From positions 110,957,481 through 111,021,480 of the forward strand of contig JALMGJ010000002.1 in NCBI GenBank assembly GCA_023362775.1: a stretch of 64,000 nucleotides of DNA, in the 5' to 3' direction. Positions within the stretch are counted from its first letter, which is position 1. The number at the start of each line of letters is the position of its first letter. Origin of the DNA: Charina bottae. Its lineage: Eukaryota; Chordata; Lepidosauria; Squamata; Charinaidae. A program made the translations under genes and the position numbers. Under the pieces are notes generated by a model. The model worked only from the letters and a program-made list of their open reading frames with translations, ran no database searches and was not told the origin of the DNA. Shown here piece by piece: positions 55,918 to 64,000 of the stretch.

Positions 55918-57588
55918 TCAATCGGCAGGGGTGATGTTGTCTAGAATGCCTTCTGTATCGAAGAAGACACATTGATTTACAAGTTGTCTGCCTTCGTCAT
56001 TGTCTTGTTGATGGGGAAGCGCCAACAGAGATTGGGGAGCAAGACAATTATGATGAAATACTTTAACAGGTTGAAGAGTCAAAGTAGAATCAGCATCCAA
56101 ACAAACAAAGTCCTCACTAACAGGTAAGGATGTTCCAGCCTTTAGTTCTTTCCATAACCCATTTTGAACTTCTCCTTCAAATGCTGTAGATCTAGCGTAT
56201 GCGGGACTCATTTGAGACAACATTTGGTTGGAAATAGAATCCTTAGGACTCAGTTCTATTCCACCACCAGCATCCGATTTTAACACACAAGATACTTTAA
56301 CTTTCTGCAAATTATCTGGGACTGGATTGAGCAATGCCATTTCCTCACAATCAGCCTGTGTTTCTAGACATTTCTTTTCTGTTGAAGTAGTAGTATTTTG
56401 TTGAACAGATATATTTTCACAGGCCTGAGTACTTAGTAATGCCATATTTATTAATGGCTTTGCCATAGATTGTGTTGTTTTCAATGTCTCTCTTAATTCA
56501 TCCAGTCTTTGTATAACATCTGATTGCTCTGATTGTGGTAACTCCCCAAATAAGTCAATCAGCGTTTCTTCTGGCATTTCCTCCCTCAGGGTCATTGCTG
56601 TTGTAGCAACTTCATGATTATCTGTATGTTTGCTACTGCCATCAGAACTTAAAGCAATATTACCCCCTTTCAAAGACTGATCAAGGAGAGGACTCACTTT
56701 CTCTGAGCTAAAAACACGTATTGGAAATATTGAAAAAGTACTCAGGAAAGGCTTCATTTTAAAAAGCATGCTGGGAACTATAGGCTGCTTAAATATTAAC
56801 AAAACTCGGATATAGTCTCTTCTGGATGGCAGCCATTCAGCATGCACTAAGTCTATCAGAGAGCGTTCGCATCGTAGCAGCAGACTCAACGAGAGCATAA
56901 CAGCTCTCCTATCACCCCATCTCCCTCTATTCATTTTATTATCATAAATCTGCAAGGTAATCTGTTTGGTTTGTAAGTAATAACTACATGGATCTCCTCT
57001 CTGCCTTTTTCCTGGTTGAGAGCTATTTTCTTTAGAGCTATTCTTTCCTCTCCTTTCGGTTTTGGGAGTAGAGCCAGCTTTGTTTTCTGTATTAACCCCT
57101 TGATGACTGTTGGTGGGAGTAGTAGTAGATATCTTCCTGTTTCGTTCTGTTTTATTTGGATAGTTCTTAATGAATTTTACAACGGACTCCTTCAGGGAGT
57201 CAACCTGATCCTTAATTGATGTTAGAAGTTCGAAGATTGAAACCACTGTCTGTGCGGTAAGCAAGCACTGTCTAGATATAAAGTCTCTTGCATTCTCCCT
57301 TTTTAAGTCCATAACAACTCCCTCCTGCATAAGCATAGCAGCTGCCGAGCAAGCTGCTGTAGTCTGGGAGGGGGAGACATTTTCTGTAAGGCAGGAGGAA
57401 AGTTCTAAGAGCTGTTGACTATCCCATTCCACTGAGCTCTGTAAGTTAGCTCTACCTGATAAGGAGTCCAAGGTTAAGTTACTTACTACAGCAGTCTCTT
57501 TACTTGTTGTATAATTATCCATTTTCTGCTGCTTCAGTGGCTTCTGTGCTGCGGAGTGCGCACGCTGCCTCTTTTTCCTTTTCCCCAT
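55918..57588 (-). CDS. LINE ORF1: basic N-terminus, RRM-like middle, unknown
   Basis: 556 codons. It starts MGKRKKRQRAHSAAQKPLKQ, a strongly basic stretch that could be a nuclear localisation signal. A coil-forming region follows (SIFELLTSIKDQVDSLKESV). Then comes a basic/polar hinge and a segment at about residues 205-320 (YYLQTKQITLQIYD, SRRDYIRVLLIFKQPIVPS) that looks like an RNA-binding fold of the kind found in LINE ORF1 proteins. The rest is acidic and low in predicted structure (LIDLFGELPQSEQSDVIQRL). No CCHC knuckle was seen. I do not recognise the protein. Its place upstream of ORF2 on the same strand is the reason for the call. Confidence 0.8.
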   Translation of the reverse strand: MGKRKKRQRAHSAAQKPLKQQKMDNYTTSKETAVVSNLTLDSLSGRANLQSSVEWDSQQLLELSSCLTENVSPSQTTAACSAAAMLMQEGVVMDLKRENARDFISRQCLLTAQTVVSIFELLTSIKDQVDSLKESVVKFIKNYPNKTERNRKISTTTPTNSHQGVNTENKAGSTPKTERRGKNSSKENSSQPGKRQRGDPCSYYLQTKQITLQIYDNKMNRGRWGDRRAVMLSLSLLLRCERSLIDLVHAEWLPSRRDYIRVLLIFKQPIVPSMLFKMKPFLSTFSIFPIRVFSSEKVSPLLDQSLKGGNIALSSDGSSKHTDNHEVATTAMTLREEMPEETLIDLFGELPQSEQSDVIQRLDELRETLKTTQSMAKPLINMALLSTQACENISVQQNTTTSTEKKCLETQADCEEMALLNPVPDNLQKVKVSCVLKSDAGGGIELSPKDSISNQMLSQMSPAYARSTAFEGEVQNGLWKELKAGTSLPVSEDFVCLDADSTLTLQPVKVFHHNCLAPQSLLALPHQQDNDEGRQLVNQCVFFDTEGILDNITPAD

Positions 57589-57778
57589 TCCTGAGAGCTA
57601 ATTTAAAATGTTGATAAATTAAAGCTAAAAAGTTGCCTGTCTGTCATAAAATGATGATAAAAGTGGTTAAAAATAGTTAAAAATAGTTAAATATATAAAA
57701 ATTTTAAAATAAAGTATAAAAATAAACTACTAAAAAGTAAACTTTAGAGGAGCTCTTTCCAGCAAATGCTGCCTCATC

Positions 57779-57790
57779 GCCATCTTGGCC
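57779..57790 (-). promoter_or_regulatory. YY1-like motif near the 5' end of the two-ORF LINE
   Basis: On the - strand GGCCAAGATGGC lies in GGGGGTGGGGCCAAGATGGC about 35 bases from the 5' edge of the element. Human L1 5' UTRs begin with a similar word that binds YY1 and sets the start of transcription. The match is seen in the sequence; binding here is inferred. Confidence 0.5.
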
Positions 57791-60700
57791 CCACCCCCGA
57801 GAATAGCAAGGAGAGATAAGAAGCATACATTTTAGCAATTAGGTGATCATCAGCTTCATATAATTGTATCTCGAATTCTGATTTGGTTTGTTCAAATTCA
57901 AAGTCTTTCTTATCTGATTTAAATTTCTCTACAAGTTGCATGTATGAAAGCCATTGGAAAGTATATCCCTCTGATGCCAATTCTTCTATTGATTTAATTG
58001 TATATTGTCCTTGTTCTTTCTTTAAAAATTCTTTATAGGTCAACCATTTGTCTTTAGTTCTTACTTCTGTTCTATAAAATGCTTCTTGCGTTGAAATCCA
58101 TAAAGGTCTTTTATAACATAAAGTTAGTTTATATTTATCCCAAATTCTTAACAAAGATCTTCTAATATAGTGATTTTTAAAGTCCACATTAACTTTTACT
58201 TTATCATACCACAAATATCCATGCCATCCATATCTTAATTCATGCTCCTCCAAATTCAATAGTTTTTCATTTTTCAAGACTATCCATTCTTTAATCCATA
58301 CCAAGCAACAAGCAGCATAATATAATTTCAAATCCGGCAGACCTAGCCCGCCTCTTTCTTTTGAATCTTGCAAAACTTTATATTTTACTCTTGGTTTTTT
58401 TCCTTGCCAAATGAACTTAGAAATATCTCACTGCCATTGTTTAAAAGGTTCTTCTGATGCCAATATAGGTAGTGTTTGGAAAAGATATAAAATTCTTGGC
58501 AAAACATTCATTTTAATTGCTGAAATTCTACCTAATAGTGATAATTGCAATTTTTCCCAGTGGTCCAAATCTTTTTTAATATCCATCCAAAGTGGAATAT
58601 AGTTATTCTTAAACAACTTAACATTTTTAGCTGTTAAATATACTCCCAAATATTTTACTTTTTCTTCCATTGAATATCCTGTTATTTCTTTCAATTTCTC
58701 TTGTTGCTGATAGTCCATATTTTTAGTCAATACTTTTGTTTTCTGTAAATTCACTTTGAACCCTGCTAACGACCCAAAGTCTTTTAATTTCTGTATTAGA
58801 ATTTCAATTCCATCTAGTGGATTCTCCAAAGTAATGACTAGGTCGTCTGCAAAGGCTCTTAGTTTATAAACTTTTTTAACTTTAATACCATGGATACCAT
58901 CATCTTGTCTAATATCTCTAAGTAAAACCTCTAATACCAGTATGAACAAAAATGGAGATAATGGACAACCTTGTCTAGTACCTTTTTGAATTTCACTTGG
59001 CTTACTAAATTCTCCATTAACAATTATTTTGGCAAATTGTGGAGTATATATTGATTTAATCCATTTTATGAAGTTTCCTCCAAAATTCATGTTTTCCAAT
59101 ACTTTGAACATAAAAGGTCAATTTAGGTTGTCAAAGGCTTTTTCAGCATCAATAAATATCAAGGCAGCTTGTTTTTCATAATGTTGTTCCAAATATTCAA
59201 TTACATCTAATATATTTCGGACATTGTCTCGGATTTGTCTCTTGGGCAAAAATCCAGCTTGGTCTTGATGAATATAATTCTTGAGAATATTTTTCATTCT
59301 TTCTGCTAATATCGTTGTAAAAATCTTATAGTCATTATTCAATAAAGATATTGGTCTGTAATTCTTAGTTAAAGTCAGATCTTGTTGTTCCTTGGGGATC
59401 AGTGTTATATGTGCTTCTTTCCAAGTTTCTGGCATAGTTCCTGTTTCCAAAATAGAATTCATGGTCTTCTGCAAAGGTAAGCATAAATCATCCTCAAAGC
59501 ATTTATAGTAGGCTGCTGACAATCCATCCAGTCCAGGAGCTTTTCCACTGCTAATTTTCTTAAAAGCCTTTACCATTTCTTCTGTTGTTATAGAATTGTT
59601 TAGTGTCAATCTTTGTTGGTCGTTAAGAACAGTTACGTTTTGTTTACTCAAGTATTCTTCAATATCATTTAAGCTGACGTCTTGTTTTTTATATAATTTA
59701 GAATAGTAATCATGGAAGGCTTTTTGAATGTCCATATTGTTCACCAAAGTTTTTCCTTCATGTTGAATATTGGCAATCAAATTCTTTTGTCTTTGTTTTC
59801 TCAATTTATAGGCTAGCCATCTACCTGGTTCATTTGCATGCTCAAAATATTTTTGTTTTGTAAATTTCATTTGAGTCTCTATCTCTTGAGTTAATATCAT
59901 TGATATTTGCTTTTGTAAGAATTTAATTTGAGTGAACAGAGTATCATCCATTGGTTTATCTCTTAAAGCTGTCTCTTTACTCTTAATTTCATCTAAAATC
60001 AATTGAATTATCTTTTGTTTCTTCTCATTTGAGCATTATATTGAATAAAGTAACCCCTCATATATGCTTTACTGGCATCCCATACGGTTTGAATATTAGT
60101 ACCTTTGTTTAAATTAAGTTGAAAATATTCTCTTAACTTTTTTTTACATACATCAACTACATCATTATTCCGAAGTAATGACTCATTCAATCTCCATCTA
60201 AATACATGCCGTTTTCCTTTAACAGTCAACATTACAGGATTATGATCTGAGAGAGTCTTAGGTAATATATCAACTTTACTAATATCCATAATCAAGTTTT
60301 TAGATATCAAAAACATGTCTATTCTAGAGTGTGATTTAAATCTCTCTGAATAATATGTAAATTCTCTGGAAGTCCCATTCATGCATCTCCAAATGTCTTG
60401 TAAATCCAACATCTCTTTCAGGTCAAAAAATGTTTGCGGCAATTTTCCATGTGTTTGTTTCACTTCTTTTTGTGACTGTCTGTCCAGCCTAGGGTAAATT
60501 ACCCCATTCCAATCCCCCATAAAACACCAATTGTCATAAGTTAAGTCCAAAAGTTTATCCATCAAATTTTTGTAAAATATTCCTTTATCCATATTTGGTG
60601 CATAAAGTCCAACTATCAATGTTTTAATTCCTTGTATGTTAATTTCGACTACAACATATCGACCCTCTTCATCAGCTAATATCAGTTTTGGATTCAGCTT

Positions 60701-60939
60701 TGGTTGTACATATAGAACTACTCCCTTAGTTTTTTTATATCCAGCCGAAATAAATTCTTCTCCAAGCTGTTTTTGAATCAAATATTTAGTGTCTTTTTTA
60801 CAAATATGAGTCTCTTGTAGGCAACTTATGTCCAATTTCAGTTTTTTCAAAAAATGAAATATCTTTCATCTCTTCTGTGGGGAGTTAGCCCCATTAATGT
60901 TCCATGTCAAGTATTTATGTTCCATAGACATTTTATTCT

Positions 60940-61927
60940 TTAAAATCCCTTTGTCAAGTCCACACCTGTAGCTCCCTTCTCAGATAAGTCTTCAGCCTTC
61001 TCTTTATTTTTCGATGTTTCTCCTCCTTCTGCCAATTCTCCATCTGGTAGACCCATTTCTTTCTTATATTTCTCTAAAAAAGCTTTTGCTTTTAAAATGG
61101 AAGTTATTCTGAATCTCTGCCCTTTGAACATAAACAATACGCCTTCCAATTTTTCCCATCTAAATGAGATACCATGTTGTTTTAGTTTATCTATGAGGAA
61201 AAAATAGTCTTTTCTTTTCCTTAATATTCTCAAGGGAATTTCTTTTAATACAATTATTTCCTTCCCTTCTATATTTAATCTAGTATTATAATGTTTCCTC
61301 AGAATTTGTTCTTTTGTCACTTTTCTTACAAAATATATCAATATGTCTCTAGGAACTTTTCTTTCTTTAGCATAATGTGAGTTTACTCTAAATATCTTAT
61401 CTATCTCCAAATCTAAATCTTGTTCTCTTGTCTCCAAGAATTTAGCCAATTCAAAAATCATCCTTTCTCTCACATCTTCATCTACTTGTTCTGGAACTGC
61501 TCTAAGCCTCAAAATATACTCTTTCTCTCTCATTTCTGCTAAGGCTGTGATATCTAAATTATGTTCAATTTCTTTAATGGCATATTCTGATTTAACTTCT
61601 AATTTTTGCATCTGGCCTTGCGTATCTTTAAGTTCTCCTGACAGAGAATTCACCACTTCCTTAACTGTTTGAATTTCTTTTTTGAAATCTTGCTTAATCT
61701 CTTATTTCTTTCTTCATATCATCCATCTTTTTGTCCAGTGATGTAATTTGATCTTCCATCTGCTTTGTGGAGTCATCCATTTCCTTATTTAGTGCTGCAA
61801 CAGCTTCAAGTATCTTTTTCATTTCTGGTAATAATGTTTCTGAGGCAGATGTGGCAGAATCAATAGGTGGTCCTCCAGTCTCCTTCTTCTTCTCTTTCTC
61901 CCTCTGTCTCGTTCCCAAAGACGCCAT
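60940..61927 (-). pseudogene. L1b ORF1 (RNA-binding coiled-coil protein), one frameshift
   Basis: The ATG at 61927-61925 begins MASLGTRQREKEKKKETGG. A coiled coil follows (KQMEDQITSLDKKMDDMKK). The frame breaks near 61694-61705. From 61656 the second frame carries the L1 ORF1 core (EYILRLRAVPEQVDEDVRER, ILIYFVRKVTKEQILR, GISFRWEKLEGVLF) and ends TGVDLTKGF. L1 ORF1p trimers coat the RNA as chaperones. One indel makes this copy non-functional. Confidence 0.88.
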
Positions 61928-61984
61928 AGCCCTGCAAAAAAGAAGAAAAAAGGGAGAAAAAGGGAAGAAAACACAGTACAACAA

Positions 61985-63077
61985 TAATTGTTTTAAAAAG
62001 TGAAAAAAAATTAAAAAACAATAAAAGAAAAAAGAAAAAGGAAAAAGAGCAAATATCCAAAGAGTTGTAAAAAAAATATTTTAAAGCTCCTTTAAAAATT
62101 TGTTCCTTTTAGTTCATTTGTAATCCTTTATATATATAAATCCACGGTATTTCAAACACCCAAGATAAAAAGCCAGTAGGGACTTTTTGTTCTCCTGAAG
62201 TCAAAATCAAAGATAAGAATAGTAAATATTCCCAGGGTTTCACCTTCCCACTTGTAATTCTTCAATCCAACCACAAGTCACAAAGGGAAGATGTTACCAG
62301 AAACATATAAAAAAAACCTCTACATTCCAAATAATAATCCAAATTGAATGTTAAACAACTTAGCTTCTTCCAAAAAAGCAAATCCAAACAGAATTCAAAG
62401 TTCAAAGAAAAAAGAGAAACTTATATATATATATAAAGTAATAAGGTTTTCTTCTTTCAGGCAGCAGTCCCAACATAAAAGTCATAAAAAAACAAAGTAT
62501 TAATCACTCCATTTATGTCCAAACTCTAGTATAATAATTCCACAAAACAAAAAGAAAAATACCAACAATTGTCCATAGGTAGGAAACTCAGACCAAACTG
62601 AAGATAATAACGAAAGTCACTTTCACTTATAGCAAAGTCAATTAACCTTCTTTTCCCACCATTTAATCGTCCTTTAACAAGAAGGGAGTAACACACCAGC
62701 AAATATAAATCAAGTCCAGAGACAAATCTTAGCACTTAATAGGAAGATTAATGTTTAAAAGTAAAAAAAAATGTGTCTAAAAGGTTGATCGGGCAGCTAC
62801 TTATCTTTTCCAGATTCACAGCTGCTGTAGAGCTTCGTTCCTCTTCCAGTCGCCTTTCGCCGCTTCAATCTCCCATCCCCGCGGTGGAAATACGGGGGTC
62901 GGGAGAGAGCAGCTACTTCAGCGACCCTTGTGGTTTATCTTCTGATCACCCTCTCTTCGAGGGTGATTTTTCAGCGATTTTTCTTCTTCCAAATCACCGC
63001 AGACAGCTAACTGCAGAATCAAGGCTAAGAGCCTTGGTTCTTCGCTGCACTCCGATCAACGCCTGGAAGTGAAAGTC
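61985..63077 (-). promoter_or_regulatory. L1b 5' UTR
   Basis: AT-rich over 61985-62770, then GC-rich with several CpG (62830-63077: CGCCTTTCGCCGC, CCCGCGGTGG). The first bases on the - strand are GACTTTCACTTCC. An internal promoter is expected here in a complete L1, but no motif identifies it. Confidence 0.55.
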
Positions 63078-63095
63078 GGGAGACCACTCCATTCC

Positions 63096-63748
63096 AATCC
63101 CCCATCAAACACCAATTCTCATAAGAGTAGCCTATTAGTCTCTCCATAAGTCCTTTATAAAACAGTACTCTTTTTTTTAGATTTTTTATCCCACCTTTAT
63201 TATTGTTTTGTAAATAACTCAAGGTGGCGAACATACCTAATACTCTTTCCTCCTCCTATTTTCCTCACAACAACAACCCTGTGAGGTGATCTGGGCTGAG
63301 AGAGAGTGACTGGCCCAAAGTCACTCAGCCGACTTTCATGCCTAAGGCGGGACTAGAACTCACAGTCTCCTTGATTCTAGCCTGGTGCCTTACCCATTAG
63401 ACCAAACTGGCTTTCTCTATCCTCATTTGGGGCATAAATTCCCAATATCAGAGTCTTAGTCCCATAAAAATTAACTTCCACCCCAACAAATCTACCATGG
63501 TCATCAGTCAATACAAGTTCTGGTTTTAGTTGGGGATTTATATAAAAAACAACTCCTTTTTTTTAGTTTCTGCTGAAATAAATTAGTCACCCAAATTTTT
63601 ATAAATCAAATATTTTATGTCCTTTTTTCTAATATGTTTCTCTTGTAGGCAAATTATATCTTATTTTAATTTTTTCAAATAATGAAAAAAATCTCTTTTG
63701 AGGAGCATTTTCTCCATTTATATTCCACGTTAAGCATTTATAATCCAT
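63096..63748 (-). pseudogene. L1a ORF2 N-terminal endonuclease, interrupted by the SINE
   Basis: ORF2 start ATG at 63748-63746 codes for MDYKCLTWNINGENAPQKR. Endonuclease pieces follow on both sides of the SINE, including ENWCLMGDWNGVV near 63100. Frames are broken. The remaining part lies beyond L1b at 45419. The - strand sequence beyond 63749, up to 64000, is the ORF1 3' part of L1a. Confidence 0.82.
63171..63415 (-). mobile_element. tRNA-derived SINE (unexpanded form of the 6386 copy)
   Basis: On the - strand it starts near GCCAGTTTGGTCTAATGGG (63410), with B-box region GTGAGTTCTAGTCCC, body GCCTTAGGCATGAAAG and GGGTTGTTGTTGTGAGG, and tail GAGTTATTTAC with AATAATAAAGG and an A-rich end (T-run at 63171). 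It interrupts the L1a endonuclease. Its single B-box copy gives the reference against which the eight-unit array at 6421 is recognised. No clear duplication. Confidence 0.8.
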
Positions 63749-64000
63749 AATCAAGCCAAAAATTTAGAAAAGTCGGTACCTGTAGTGCCTAGTTCAGTAT
63801 TATCCCTTTCAGTTTCCTGTTGCACCTGCTGAAGTATAGTCTCATCTGACACCTCCATTTGAAACTTCTCCAATTCCTCCTTAAATTTTTCTAAAAATTC
63901 ACTCACCTTCTTATTGCATTTTTTATATGCATCCCATCCTGCAAGTCACTTCTTTTGCAGAACTATTATTTTATGCAATCTGAAAAGTCCTCTTGGTTGA

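Larger units (their letters stand above)
52255..57824 (-). mobile_element. Two-ORF APE-type LINE, open ORFs, possibly Vingi/Ingi-like
   Basis: 5,570 bp with an exact 14-bp duplication ATACATTTTAGCAA at 52241-52254 and 57825-57838. The 3' end on the - strand is AATAAAG followed by TTGCTTGCTTGC. ORF1 (556 codons) and ORF2 (1145 codons) are both uninterrupted, separated by 42 bases. The endonuclease type excludes R4/R2 clades. The sequence is not L1, L2/CR1 or BovB. The I-group (Vingi) assignment is my best guess from the polymerase and the C-terminal cysteine-histidine motif. Confidence 0.88.
45682..60931 (-). pseudogene. L1b ORF2, three pieces separated by two insertions, with stops
   Basis: The start ATG is at 60931-60929, coding MSMEHKYLTWNINGANSP. 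A TGA at 60868-60866 follows. 60850-60008 is endonuclease (CLQETHI, GDWNGVI, SRIDMFLISKN, LSDHNPV). A frame change lies near 60008. 60002-59118 has SSGKAPGLDGLSAAYYKCF and FIDAEKAFDNLN, then a TGA at the following Trp codon. 59111-58428 has GTRQGCPLSPFLFILVLE and the FADDLVI active site, then a TGA. 58373-57839 continues, then the LINE insertion. 52240-51826 continues with a CX2C zinc-like motif (LCWKCKKKEGSFYHMWWTC), then the Gypsy insertion. 45915-45682 ends with MITAARLIYAQNWK. Confidence 0.9.
45420..63077 (-). mobile_element. Inner full-length L1 (L1b) with two nested insertions
   Basis: It begins with the T-run of its A-tail at 45420 and ends with a GC-rich 5' UTR at 63077. An exact 18-bp duplication GGGAGACCACTCCATTCC at 45402-45419 and 63078-63095 comes from L1a endonuclease sequence. 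Subtracting the Gypsy element (45921-51820 plus 5 bp) and the two-ORF LINE (52255-57824 plus 14 bp) leaves about 6.17 kb, the normal length of a complete L1. The order 5' UTR, ORF1, ORF2, 3' UTR is kept. Confidence 0.93.
39941..64000 (-). mobile_element. Outer L1 (L1a), split into pieces by four later insertions
   Basis: L1 sequence on the - strand is collinear once the insertions are removed. The pieces are the 3' UTR at 39941-40070, ORF2 C-end and polymerase C-half at 40293-41741, polymerase N-half and linker at 43738-45419, endonuclease at 63096-63170 and 63416-63748, and ORF1 3' end to 64000. The 3' A-rich tail is the T-run at about 39941-39960. The inserted elements are at 40071-40292, 41742-43737, 45420-63077 and about 63171-63415. 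The 5' end and left-right duplication lie outside the window. Confidence 0.85.

Overview
The window is vertebrate nuclear DNA, most likely from a squamate reptile. Evidence for this is BovB/RTE LINEs, tRNA-headed SINEs ending in a BovB-like ACCTTTACC tail (the Sauria-SINE pattern), abundant L2-group LINEs, two L1 copies and hammerhead-bearing Penelope-type repeats. The species cannot be told from the sequence. The only host gene is a P4-ATPase on the + strand. Eight consecutive coding exons (2797-36717, about 440 codons) have AG/GT borders and compatible phases, and encode part of a class V flippase that I identify as ATP10B. The exons cover the DGET loop, membrane helices M3-M4 with the PISL motif, the DKTGT phosphorylation site and the start of the variable nucleotide-binding domain. 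The gene is open at both ends. || Layout. 1-36.7 kb: exons separated by repeat-rich introns holding SINEs, a SINE with an eight-copy internal array, a perfect 145-bp-arm palindrome with hammerhead-like cores, a Tigger-like DNA element, a sense-oriented gamma-type endogenous retrovirus lacking its 3' half (22978-27985), a two-tailed inverted LINE insertion (29538-29951) and a 5'-truncated BovB copy (30351-32330). || 36.7-64 kb: no exon is recognisable. The region is one enormous intron, or intron plus flank, made of transposons nested in transposons. An old L1 (here L1a, - strand, 39941 to beyond the window) was hit by a Penelope-like palindrome (40071-40292), an L2 copy (41742-43737, + strand), a SINE (about 63171-63415) and a second full-length L1 (L1b, 45420-63077). 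L1b was in turn hit by a sushi-type chromodomain Gypsy element (45921-51820) and by a two-ORF APE-type LINE with open reading frames (52255-57824). Exact target-site duplications of 18, 5 and 14 bp support the last three events. || The most interesting signals are (i) the sushi-type element, which keeps a G-GGA-AAC gag/pol slippery heptamer and an 11-nt LTR/leader complementarity that fits Tf1-style self-priming; (ii) three palindromic insertions, two with a single flanking duplication, as if reverse transcription had been primed from both target nicks; (iii) hammerhead-like cores in two of those palindromes; and (iv) the open two-ORF LINE, which carries a YY1-like motif near its 5' end.
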